A DNA stretch of 13,792 nucleotides from CAZHEV01 sp964531335 [NCBI: uncultured bacterium] (GCA_964531335.1 CAZHEV010000001.1:1-13792), one strand, 5' to 3'. Counted from the stretch's first letter, positions 1-6,613 are shown. Numbers and translations: made by a program. Notes: generated by a model not told the origin, from the letters alone.

Positions 1-16
1 CTAATTCCTGTTCTCG

Positions 17-607
17 CTACGCCTTCTCGGGGACATCGAAGTACTCCGAGAGCCTCTTCCTCAGGAAAAGCCTGGCCCTGTGCAGCCTGGACTTCACGGC
101 AGCTACCGTTAGGTCAAGGATGTCTGCGACCTGGGCGTTGGAGAGCCCCTGTATGTCCCGCAGAACTATGACAATTCTGAAGTCCTCGGGAAGCTCTGAA
201 ATCGCGTTGTCCAGTATCCCCAGAGCCTCCTTGCTGAGCAGCACGCTGTCAGGCTGCCTGGACCAGTCGTTGACCGAAGGGGTCTCGCTGTGATCCAGCT
301 CGGGATATATGTCGTCTATGTCGGAGTGATCGTGCTTTCGGCGCTCGCCCAGCTTGGCGAATGAGGCGTTGGCGGCGATCCTGTACAGCCAGCTCGAGAA
401 TGCGGCCTCGCCGCGGAAAGTCTCGATGCGGTTATAGACCCGAAGGAAGGTCTCCTGGGTTACGTCCTCTGCGTCCGTCTCGTTCCGGGTCAGTTTGAGG
501 GCGAGCTGATAGACCTTGGCGTTGTGCCTGTTGACAAGCTCGGTGAAGGCGTTGAAGTCACCGCGCTTGAGATCGTCCACCAGCTGGGCGTCGCTCTTCC
601 TGGACAT
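17..607 (-). CDS. ECF-family RNA polymerase sigma factor (SigW/RpoE-like)
   Basis: This gene encodes an alternative sigma factor of the extracytoplasmic-function type, which directs RNA polymerase to stress or envelope promoters. The 196-residue protein has the two ECF domains. Sigma-2 spans roughly residues 20-90, with the region 2.2 signature DAEDVTQETFLRVY followed by the FSSWLYRIAAN segment. Sigma-4 spans roughly residues 120-190, starting at LPEDFRIVIVLRD and including a helix-turn-helix ending in VKSRLHRARLFLRKRL. An acidic/His-rich linker lies between them. The frame stays open upstream to 670, but ATG at 607 is chosen because GGAG sits 5 nt before it and the protein then begins directly with the sigma-2 helix. 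The gene is divergent from the secreted peptidase at 740. ECF operons usually place an anti-sigma gene just downstream; here that would lie beyond the left edge. The regulon cannot be told from sequence. Confidence 0.95.
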   Translation of the reverse strand: MSRKSDAQLVDDLKRGDFNAFTELVNRHNAKVYQLALKLTRNETDAEDVTQETFLRVYNRIETFRGEAAFSSWLYRIAANASFAKLGERRKHDHSDIDDIYPELDHSETPSVNDWSRQPDSVLLSKEALGILDNAISELPEDFRIVIVLRDIQGLSNAQVADILDLTVAAVKSRLHRARLFLRKRLSEYFDVPEKA

Positions 608-616
608 ATCTTCTCC

Positions 617-634
617 AATGTTCACGCCAACATT
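617..634 (-). repeat. Perfect 6-bp inverted repeat in the sigma-factor leader
   Basis: AATGTT-GGCGTG-AACATT (minus-strand reading) is a perfect inverted repeat with a 6-bp spacer. It lies between the predicted transcription start and the GGAG ribosome-binding site of the ECF sigma gene, ending directly against GGAG. It could be an operator for a dimeric repressor or an RNA hairpin that tunes translation of the sigma factor. No regulator is identified in the window. Confidence 0.45.
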
Positions 635-641
635 CCACGAA

Positions 642-670
642 AAGGTAACACCGGCAACGGCTTCTGTCAA
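642..670 (-). promoter_or_regulatory. Candidate sigma70 promoter of the ECF sigma gene
   Basis: On the minus strand there is a perfect -35 box TTGACA (670-665), a 17-bp spacer, and a weak -10 TACCTT (647-642). The -10 is preceded by TG one base away, an extended -10 (TGTTACCTT). The predicted start is near 635, giving a leader of about 28 nt to the ATG at 607. The box match and spacing are seen directly; use in vivo is inferred. Confidence 0.5.
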
Positions 671-680
671 GACGGCTCGC

Positions 681-710
681 TTGCCAGGCGGACGCGGGCG
701 AATGTATAAT
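681..710 (+). promoter_or_regulatory. Sigma70-type promoter of the secreted M28 peptidase gene
   Basis: TTGCCA (681-686, five of six consensus bases) and a perfect TATAAT (705-710) are separated by 18 bp. The predicted start near 717 leaves a short leader with a strong AAAGGAGG site before the ATG at 740. The -35 lies only 10 bp from the opposing TTGACA box of the sigma gene, so the two promoters are back to back. Confidence 0.7.
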
Positions 711-739
711 TGCCTTGGGGCTGGAGAAAGGAGGACCTC

Positions 740-2734
740 ATGTCTTCACGCCACCCCGCGCCCGGTGCTATCGCCGGCCTCCTGTTCTTTCTCTCGGTCG
801 TCGTCTCGGCCCTGGCCGGCCCCCCCGTGCTTTCCCTCTTCAGGGGCGCTGAGGAAGCCGCCGCCACTCGCCTCGGATCCGCACCGCCGGGACCGGGGGT
901 GCCTCGGTCGCAGCTCGCCGGGACGGAGCCCACGGAACCGGTGCTGGTCAAGGTGAGGGTGGGATCCGAAGCGGTATGGAGCGCTCTTAGGTCGATCGGG
1001 GCGGAGTTGTACTTGAGAGGGGACGGTTACGCGGTAGTCAAACTCGCTCCTTCGGATATTCCATCACTCGATTCCTTTGGGCTCCGATGGGAGCCTCTCG
1101 GGGTCCCCGGCCGCGGCCCGCTCTATTACCTGCTCCCGGGCTCCGGCTCGCCGGTCATCGATCGCGATGGGCTCCGGCTCCTGGACGAGGTGGAACGCGG
1201 GTACATAGTCACCGCCGGCGGCGAGGCGGTGGCGCGCGCGAGGGAGGCGGGCTATCTCACCGTCCCTCTGGACCGGCCGTGGCCGATGCGCGCGGCCGGC
1301 TTCCTGGACCTGGAGTTCGTTCACGATTCCATAACCCCGAACCCGTCGTTCCATCTGTTGACGAGAACGATCAACCGCGACACGTTGACCTCCTACGTGA
1401 AGCACTTGCAGGATTTCGGAACCAGACACAGCGACTCCGAGGAGATATTCGAGGCCGGCAATTGGCTGGTCGAGACTCTGGGCAGATTCGGTTATCCCGA
1501 CACGCTTTTCGAGTCGATTCAAGCGGGCAAGGGGATAGCCGTGGGGAAAGCGGGAAATGTCTGGGCGTCGAAGCCGGGCTCAAGGCGGCCGCAGTTTCGA
1601 GTCCTGGTGGGAGGCCACTACGACTCCATCACGAACGGAGAGTTTGTGCCCCCGCAGGTCGAGGCTCCGGGGGCCGACGACAACGGCTCCGGCACGGCGG
1701 CCACCCTCGAAATCGCGCGGGTTCTGGCGAACCGCGAGCTCGATGCGACCGTTCAGTACGTCTTGTTCTCCGGAGAGGAACAGGGCCTTCACGGAAGCAT
1801 GCGCTTCGTGACCCAGCTCATCCAGGAGGAAGTCCCCCCGGAGAAGATCTTCTTCATAAACATGGACATGATAGGCAACTCCGACCGGCTTCCGTGGAGG
1901 GTCAAGATCTTCACCAACGAGGCCTCCCTCCCGCTTGCCGAGCTCATAGCGGAAATCGCCAGGGCGTACACGGACGTGGAGCCGGTTATGATGGGAAACA
2001 GCGGCAGGAGCGATCATGCGCCGTTTCACCAGGCCGGCTACCCCGCCGTGTTCCTTCATGAGAACGATTTCAGCCCTGTATATCACAGCAGGCAGGATCT
2101 CCTGGTCCACATGGAAATGGGTTACATGGCCGAAGTGGTCAGGATAGCCGCCGCCGCGGTGCTGCATCTCGCCACTCTCGCGGGTCCTCCGTCAGGGGTC
2201 GTCGCCTCGAACAGCTCGTCCGGCGAGGTTCTGCTCGAGTGGGGCCACTCGAGCGACGCGGACGTGATCGGCTATCGGGTGGAGGTGGTCGACCGCGGGG
2301 GCGGCGTGTTGCGCGAGTTCTTCACTAAGGACAACTCCGCGGTCCTGTCGAGCGAGGTGCTGGAACCGGGCGCCAGAGCGAGAGTGCGCGCGGAGGACAT
2401 CCTCGGCGAGGGCGATTACTCCGACATGGTGATGCTTGGCGACGGGATAGCCCTGGAGGTGTCCGCCTCTCCGAGCCCGACGGCCGGAGGGGTCCGGTTC
2501 GGGGTTTTCGTGCCGGGACCAGGCGGCCCCGTGGGGGCGAGGGTGGACATCTTGGACGCCGCCGGCAGGCGCGTGCGCTCGATTCGATACGACAACTTGG
2601 ACAGGGGCTCTCAGGTTCTGCAGTGGGATGGAGATCTCTCGAACGGCGATACGGCGCCCTCGGGCGTGTATTTCTACAGGCTCAGCGTGGATGGCCTGGG
2701 AGACCGCAGCGGGAAGCTCATGGTGATCAGGTGA
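740..2734 (+). CDS. Secreted M28-family zinc aminopeptidase with Fn3 and FlgD-like C-terminal domains
   Basis: This is an extracellular metallo-aminopeptidase of family M28 (664 residues). A signal peptide occupies about residues 1-27 (hydrophobic LLFFLSVVVSALAG, then GPP). Residues about 55-190 form an unassigned pre-catalytic region. The peptidase domain (about 210-475) carries the full two-zinc motif set: HYD (H293, D295), GADDNGSG (D314 as the bridging ligand), SGEEQG (E346 base, E347 ligand), NMDMIG (D376) and YHSRQD (H449). An Fn3-like domain follows (about 481-567). The last ~90 residues resemble the FlgD Ig-like/T9SS-type sorting module, with VDILDAAGRRVRSI, an SGVYFYRL core and a KLMVIR end. 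The start is set by GGAGG just before the ATG at 740; an ATG at 710 lies inside the -10 box. The protein probably trims peptides outside the cell. Its exact substrate and export route are not shown by the sequence. Confidence 0.93.
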   Translation: MSSRHPAPGAIAGLLFFLSVVVSALAGPPVLSLFRGAEEAAATRLGSAPPGPGVPRSQLAGTEPTEPVLVKVRVGSEAVWSALRSIGAELYLRGDGYAVVKLAPSDIPSLDSFGLRWEPLGVPGRGPLYYLLPGSGSPVIDRDGLRLLDEVERGYIVTAGGEAVARAREAGYLTVPLDRPWPMRAAGFLDLEFVHDSITPNPSFHLLTRTINRDTLTSYVKHLQDFGTRHSDSEEIFEAGNWLVETLGRFGYPDTLFESIQAGKGIAVGKAGNVWASKPGSRRPQFRVLVGGHYDSITNGEFVPPQVEAPGADDNGSGTAATLEIARVLANRELDATVQYVLFSGEEQGLHGSMRFVTQLIQEEVPPEKIFFINMDMIGNSDRLPWRVKIFTNEASLPLAELIAEIARAYTDVEPVMMGNSGRSDHAPFHQAGYPAVFLHENDFSPVYHSRQDLLVHMEMGYMAEVVRIAAAAVLHLATLAGPPSGVVASNSSSGEVLLEWGHSSDADVIGYRVEVVDRGGGVLREFFTKDNSAVLSSEVLEPGARARVRAEDILGEGDYSDMVMLGDGIALEVSASPSPTAGGVRFGVFVPGPGGPVGARVDILDAAGRRVRSIRYDNLDRGSQVLQWDGDLSNGDTAPSGVYFYRLSVDGLGDRSGKLMVIR

Positions 2735-2754
2735 GATCTGAAAAACCCGCGCCA

Positions 2755-2770
2755 CACAAGGCCTCTTGTG
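2755..2770. repeat. Inverted repeat between peptidase gene and next promoter
   Basis: CACAAG-GCCT-CTTGTG is a perfect 6-bp inverted repeat with a 4-nt centre, starting 20 nt after the peptidase stop codon. There is no T-run after it, so it is a poor intrinsic terminator. Its right arm covers most of the candidate -35 box (2766-2771) of the next gene, so an operator is equally possible. Confidence 0.35.
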
Positions 2771-2794
2771 CATCCGGCACGCACGTGATAAAAT
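2766..2794 (+). promoter_or_regulatory. Candidate sigma70 promoter for the 2847 gene
   Basis: TTGTGC (2766-2771, three of six consensus) and TAAAAT (2789-2794, five of six) are separated by exactly 17 bp, in a locally AT-rich patch of a GC-rich window. The predicted start near 2801 gives a leader of about 45 nt to the GTG start at 2847. It may also serve the cutA-to-rhomboid run downstream. Confidence 0.5.
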
Positions 2795-2846
2795 ATAGTT
2801 GTTCAAGGGGGATCCCTTTCGGCCCACGCGCGAAAGGAGGATAATA

Positions 2847-3674
2847 GTGTACCCGCTTTCCCTACCCCGCCCGTACGGGCGCGCCGCCGCCGCATTGGCC
2901 ATAGGGCTGGTGATGGCGGTTTTTGCTCATCCGCCGGCGTCGGCGAAAAACCTGGAGGCTGAGGGTCGCGCCGTCGAGCCGGGTCAGCTGGAGAACAAAC
3001 TGGCGGAGATAGAGCACGACCTCTTGCTGGCGAGAGCCGTGTCGCTCGAGAGCATGGGCCGCTACGTCTGGACGCACAACCTTTCGGCTTTCCAGGCGAG
3101 AGCCAGGGCCGCGGAGCTTAGAGAAGTGGCCGGGTTATTGATGAGCCAAGCGCGCGCGGCTCTGGCGGCCGCGGGCACAGCGGAGGAAATGGCCGCCGCG
3201 ACGCTTCGACTCGAGCTCGTCTCCAGGACCTCTGCGGCTCTCGACGAGGCCGCGGATCGTCTTTCCCAGACCAGGGGAGTCAGAAGGAAACAACGGATTC
3301 TAGCTTTGGATCTCAGCCGCGATTCCTGGATAGTGTTCAGGCGCAACGAGCTGATCCTGCCGAAGGGCGCCGAGATCGTCCCGGGCGGCCTGTTCAAGGA
3401 GAACGAACCAGCCGCCGCCCCGCGCGAGAAGGCCCTGCTCGAGGAGCCCGACCGGGACTTCCTCACATACAAGAGAGGAGCCATCGATACGGACGTCCTG
3501 GTGGAGCGCTTTCACCGGAGAGTTCCGAGGATCGTTACCCCGGTGCCCGAGAGCGACCTCTACTACGATGAGGGCGCGCTTGCCCTGTCGCCCCTGGACA
3601 AAGACCACAGGTCCGCCGGGATTTGGTGGTCCCCGCCCCCGGAGGAGCTTGCCTGGCGAGTGGAACAGTGGTAG
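2847..3674 (+). CDS. Hypothetical secreted/periplasmic helical protein
   Basis: I do not recognise a family. The start is a GTG at 2847, chosen because AAAGGAGG ends 6 nt before it and the protein then opens with a clean signal peptide (AAAALAIGLVMAVFAHPPASA, about residues 13-33). The frame extends upstream to a TTG at 2799, but that part has no ribosome site. The 275-residue product has a long Ala/Glu/Arg-rich helical stretch (about residues 45-150, coiled-coil-like) with no transmembrane segment after the signal peptide. A shorter mixed segment with SWIVFRRNELILPKGAEIVPGG follows, then an acidic, proline-containing tail ending in a Trp-rich patch (GIWWSPPPEELAWRVEQW). There is no lipobox Cys. 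It is probably an exported structural or envelope-associated protein. It stands between a secreted peptidase and cytoplasmic genes, so context says little about function. Confidence 0.75.
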   Translation: MYPLSLPRPYGRAAAALAIGLVMAVFAHPPASAKNLEAEGRAVEPGQLENKLAEIEHDLLLARAVSLESMGRYVWTHNLSAFQARARAAELREVAGLLMSQARAALAAAGTAEEMAAATLRLELVSRTSAALDEAADRLSQTRGVRRKQRILALDLSRDSWIVFRRNELILPKGAEIVPGGLFKENEPAAAPREKALLEEPDRDFLTYKRGAIDTDVLVERFHRRVPRIVTPVPESDLYYDEGALALSPLDKDHRSAGIWWSPPPEELAWRVEQW

Positions 3675-3729
3675 AAGGGTGAATGGACCTTCAAATCGCG
3701 AGCGGGCTTTTTAGCGGAGTTTGTCTGGC

Positions 3730-4068
3730 TTGAAGGATAAGGAAATCGCCATAGCGCTCATCACCTCCCCCGAAGAGGACGCGGAGCGCATTGCCGGTGA
3801 GCTGGTGGACAGGGGGCTCGCCGCTTGCTGCAACATAGTTGCGCCGGTGACCTCCATCTACACCTGGGAGGGCTCCCGCCGGAAGGACACGGAGGCGCTG
3901 ATAGTAGCGAAGACAACCGAGGAGGCCTCCCCCGATCTGGTGGAGGCCGTCAAGAGCATGCACTCTTACGACCTGCCCGAGGTGATCCTTCTGGCGGTCG
4001 TCGGAGGCTTGGAGGGGTACCTGGAATGGGTGGCCGGGGCGTGCCGTCCGGGGACGAAAAGCGGTTGA
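3730..4068 (+). CDS. cutA: CutA1-family divalent-ion tolerance protein
   Basis: CutA is a small, very stable trimeric protein with a ferredoxin-like fold, linked in E. coli to copper/divalent-cation tolerance; its molecular role is still debated. The match runs the full length of the family: an opening beta strand IAIALITSPEEDAERIA, then AACCNIVAPVTSIYTWEG, the DTEALIVAKTT strand, and the ending SYDLPEVILLAVVGGLEGYLEWV. Length (112 residues) is normal. No ATG is available, because an in-frame stop lies at 3712. TTG at 3730 is chosen since GGAG (3716-3719) is 10 nt upstream and the protein then begins as the family does; TTG at 3721 is too close to GGAG. The last 43 nt overlap the next gene in another frame, suggesting translational coupling. 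Confidence 0.92.
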   Translation: MKDKEIAIALITSPEEDAERIAGELVDRGLAACCNIVAPVTSIYTWEGSRRKDTEALIVAKTTEEASPDLVEAVKSMHSYDLPEVILLAVVGGLEGYLEWVAGACRPGTKSG

Positions 4069-4841
4069 GCGGGCTGGTCAGCCTGACTACCGACATGGGG
4101 GGGGCGGACGGGTACGTCGGCGCCATGAAGGGTGTGATCCTGGAGATAAACCCTTTCGCCTCGTTGATAGATATCGCACACGACATCCCCGGGGGAGACG
4201 TCGTGCACGGAGCGTTCGTTCTGGCGACGGCGGTGCCGTTCTTCCCCCAAGGCACAGTCCACGTCGCCGTCGTGGATCCGGAAGTCGGCTCGTCCGAACG
4301 AAGGCCCATAGCCGTCGAGGTCGCAGGGCAGTATCTCGTCGGCCCCGACAACGGGCTCTTCTCTTTGCTCCTCTCGGGTGACTGCCGCGTGGTCAGGTTG
4401 TCGTCGCGCGCATACCGTGTTCCCGAGGTGAGCGCCACCTTCCATGGGAGGGACATATTCGCTCCCGCCGCGGCCCATCTGTCGCTCGGCGCCCCGCTCG
4501 CCGATCTCGGCGAGGAGGTCTTGGATCCGGTGCTCATAGAGCTCCTGGCGATCGTGGACTCGCGCCGCGAGCTACAGGGATCCGTGATCCACATAGACCA
4601 CTACGGAAATCTCATAACCAACGTCCGGCCCTCCAACCTAAAGGGCAGGGCAATCGCCGCAGTTGAGGTGGGCGAGCTCAAAGTCGCCGGTGTGAAGTCG
4701 AGTTATTGCGACGTGGGTTGCGGCGAGCCCCTGGCCTTGTGGGGTAGCTCGGGCTTTCTGGAGGTCGCGGTGAACCGGGGCAGGGCCCAGGAGCGCGCGC
4801 TCGTGGGTCGCGGCGCGCGGGTTCGAGTATTCCTGACATAG
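4026..4841 (+). CDS. SAM hydrolase / SAM hydroxide adenosyltransferase (DUF62)
   Basis: This family splits S-adenosylmethionine into adenosine and methionine using water/hydroxide, and is related to the fluorinase and chlorinase enzymes. Seen here: the N-terminal SAM-binding LTTDMGGADGYVGAMKG, the VVDP loop (D84) followed by ERR (R92/R93), the GPDNGLFSLLL motif, FHGRDIFAPAAAHL with the conserved His (H140), and the C-terminal barrel motif DHYGNLITNVR. The Asp-Arg-His set needed for water activation is therefore present, though the Asp-to-Arg spacing looks one residue longer than usual. Length is about 271 residues, normal for the family. The start is uncertain. ATG 4026 has GGAGGGG 8 nt upstream; GTG 4041 or TTG 4065 (overlapping the cutA TGA as TTGA) would give an N-terminus closer to relatives. 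Confidence 0.9.
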   Translation: MGGRGVPSGDEKRLSGLVSLTTDMGGADGYVGAMKGVILEINPFASLIDIAHDIPGGDVVHGAFVLATAVPFFPQGTVHVAVVDPEVGSSERRPIAVEVAGQYLVGPDNGLFSLLLSGDCRVVRLSSRAYRVPEVSATFHGRDIFAPAAAHLSLGAPLADLGEEVLDPVLIELLAIVDSRRELQGSVIHIDHYGNLITNVRPSNLKGRAIAAVEVGELKVAGVKSSYCDVGCGEPLALWGSSGFLEVAVNRGRAQERALVGRGARVRVFLT

Positions 4842-4865
4842 GGCTGAGACGGGAAGAGGAACCGA

Positions 4866-5618
4866 ATGGAAGTGACCATACTGGGCTCCGGAACTTGTGT
4901 GCCCATGCCCGACAGGTCGTCCCCGTCGTGTCTTGTCTCCGTCGCGGGGGACAAGGTGCTGGTGGACGGCGGGACGGGCACTATGCGCCGCCTGCTTGAG
5001 GCCGGCTCTCATTACAGGGACGTGGATTATCTGTTTTACACCCACGTGCACCCGGACCACGTGGTGGACCTGGTGCCGTTTCTTTTCGCCACAAAGCACA
5101 CTCCGGGGTACTTGAGAACCAAGGCGCTGACGGTGGCGGGCCCTCCGGGTTTCAGGGACTTCTTCGTGCGACTGATGGACGTATTCGGCGATTGGGTTCT
5201 GAGCGACGATTATGAGCTCCACCTGGAGGAATTGGAGCGGGACGAGAGGGTTTTCGGTGGGTGGCGGGTGGAGACCGCGCCTTTGAAGCACGCGGTACCC
5301 TCCCTCGCTTACAGGTTCACGGAGGGGGCGAAGGAGGCCGTGGTGGCAGGCGACACATCCTACTGCCCGGAGATAGTGAGGCATGCCGAGGGTGCGGATC
5401 TGTTGGTCATAGAGTGCTCGTTTCCCGACTCGCTCGAGGTCGAAGGCCACCTTACGCCGCGCACGGCCTCACAGATCGCTAGAGAAGCCGGCTGTAAGCG
5501 CTTGTTGATCACTCACATGTACCCTATAGCGACTCCCCGGGAGCTGGCCGAGTCCTGCCGGCGAGGGTTCGACGGCGAGGTGATTCCGGGTCGTGATCTC
5601 CTCAAGGTCACGGTCTAG
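4866..5618 (+). CDS. MBL-fold metallo-hydrolase, RNase Z-like
   Basis: This is a two-metal hydrolase of the metallo-beta-lactamase fold. The protein (250 residues) starts with ILGSGTCVP, the usual opening beta strand of RNase Z/AtsA-like members, followed by VLVDGG. The metal motif THVHPDH gives H60, H62, D64 and H65. Further ligands are H142 (KHAVPS), the bridging D163 (AGDTSY) and H217 (ITHMYP). H195 in EGHLTP matches the extra His typical of the RNase Z branch. It is shorter than classical tRNase Z, and I see no long exosite arm insertion. A tRNA 3'-processing role is therefore possible but not shown, and a small-phosphodiester or arylsulfatase-like substrate is as likely. GAGG upstream of the ATG supports the start. 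It follows the SAM hydrolase gene by 24 nt and is probably co-transcribed. Confidence 0.9.
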   Translation: MEVTILGSGTCVPMPDRSSPSCLVSVAGDKVLVDGGTGTMRRLLEAGSHYRDVDYLFYTHVHPDHVVDLVPFLFATKHTPGYLRTKALTVAGPPGFRDFFVRLMDVFGDWVLSDDYELHLEELERDERVFGGWRVETAPLKHAVPSLAYRFTEGAKEAVVAGDTSYCPEIVRHAEGADLLVIECSFPDSLEVEGHLTPRTASQIAREAGCKRLLITHMYPIATPRELAESCRRGFDGEVIPGRDLLKVTV

Positions 5619-5654
5619 GAACCGCCCCGGGAGCGTCCACGCGCAGGTAGCCAA

Positions 5655-6371
5655 ATGATCCCCATTCGCGACAAACTGCCTACCCGTCGCTTTCCGGTGG
5701 TCACGGGGGCTTTGATCGCGGCCAACGTGGCGGTCTTCCTGTACCAGCTGGTCCTCGGCAGCCAGGTTGGGCGGTTCATAGCAGCCTACGCGATGACGCC
5801 GTTTGAGATAACGCACGGAACGGATCTGGTGGGGGCGGTGCAGGGAGTCGGGTTCAGCCATGCCGCTGGTCCTCCCGTGATATACATGACGCTCTTCACG
5901 TCGATGTTCATGCACGGGGGCTTGCTGCACGTAGCGGGGAACATGCTCTACCTCTGGATCTTCGGCAACAACGTAGAGGACCACCTGGGACGGGCTAAGT
6001 TCGTGCTCTTCTACTTCCTCGCCGGGCTCGCCGCGCACGCGGGGCACATAGCCGTGGGCCCGGACAGCGCCGTGCCGACCGTGGGCGCGAGCGGAGCCGT
6101 GTCAGGAATCCTGGCGGCCTACCTTCTCCTATATCCGAAGGCCAGGGTCCTTTCGCTGATAATTTTCGGTTACTTCATAAGAATCGTGGAGATCCCCGCC
6201 TTCATCTTGCTGCTTTTCTGGATAATCATTCAATCTCTTCAGGGCCTGGCCTCTCTGGGCGCGGGGCAGGTGACGCAGGGAGGGGTGGCCTGGTTCGCCC
6301 ACATAGGAGGCTTCGCGGCGGGACTGCTGTTGTTGAAGCTGATGACCCTCGGAGGTCGCAAGGGAAGCTGA
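5655..6371 (+). CDS. Rhomboid-family intramembrane serine protease
   Basis: Rhomboids cut transmembrane proteins within the membrane using a Ser-His dyad. The 238-residue protein opens with MIPIRDKLPTRRFPVVT, the usual N-terminus of this bacterial group. Visible parts are TM1 (LIAANVAVFLYQ), an L1 loop leading to TSMFMHGGLLHVAGNMLYLWIFGNNVED (the conserved His and Asn of TM2), the catalytic GASGAVSG (S146) and the C-terminal FAHIGGFAAG (H216). About six membrane segments can be counted. The active site is intact. The ribosome site is weak (AGGTAG region), but no other start fits the family alignment. It lies 36 nt after the hydrolase gene and is the last member of that run. No obvious intrinsic terminator follows. 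Confidence 0.93.
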   Translation: MIPIRDKLPTRRFPVVTGALIAANVAVFLYQLVLGSQVGRFIAAYAMTPFEITHGTDLVGAVQGVGFSHAAGPPVIYMTLFTSMFMHGGLLHVAGNMLYLWIFGNNVEDHLGRAKFVLFYFLAGLAAHAGHIAVGPDSAVPTVGASGAVSGILAAYLLLYPKARVLSLIIFGYFIRIVEIPAFILLLFWIIIQSLQGLASLGAGQVTQGGVAWFAHIGGFAAGLLLLKLMTLGGRKGS

Positions 6372-6613
6372 GGCGAGGGCCCACGGTCGGAGCCCGTGCG
6401 TTGGACCGCCCGGGCGACCTGCTCCATTATCCTGAAGGCGGCGGCCGTCGGCTCGACGACGCCCACGAACTCGCGGCGCGGCACCCCTTGGAAGCTCATG
6501 TAGCCGCGCCCCGGGGGCGGTCTTCATGCGCCGAGTCTCACCTTCATGTGGGGGCGTTGATGGTGGCCCTTCCGGCTGCCGGCATTGCCGTGTACGGCGA
6601 CGAAAGAGACGAC
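6372..6613. other. 242-bp gap with a weak antisense reading frame
   Basis: No promoter, tRNA or clear terminator is seen here; a short CACGG/CCGTG stem (6382-6398) has no T-run. On the minus strand a frame is open from 6523 down to 6239, with ATG at 6499. Across the intergenic part it reads as plausible protein (for example REFVGVVEPTAAAFRIMEQV) and uses codons typical of this genome such as AGG and ATA. It can only stop inside the rhomboid gene. The plus-strand frame of the Mut7-C gene is also open through the gap from about 6401. I could not assign either. Confidence 0.3.

Noticed and set aside
608-670. Longer N-terminus for the ECF sigma factor (start at 670)
   Set aside because: That codon overlaps the predicted -35 box, and the added residues are unlike the family; ATG 607 has GGAG at the right distance.
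710-739. ATG at 710 as the start of the M28 peptidase
   Set aside because: Its A overlaps the -10 box TATAAT, it would precede the predicted transcription start, and it has no ribosome site; ATG 740 has a strong GGAGG and opens a signal peptide.
3674-3712. Possible intrinsic terminator after the hypothetical secreted protein (GAAGG/CCTTC then TTTTT)
   Set aside because: The stem is short with a bulge, and the T-run lies about 16 nt beyond the stem, too far for a standard terminator.
6382-6398. CACGG/CCGTG stem after the rhomboid gene as a terminator
   Set aside because: Five base pairs with a 7-nt loop and no T-run; expected by chance in GC-rich DNA.
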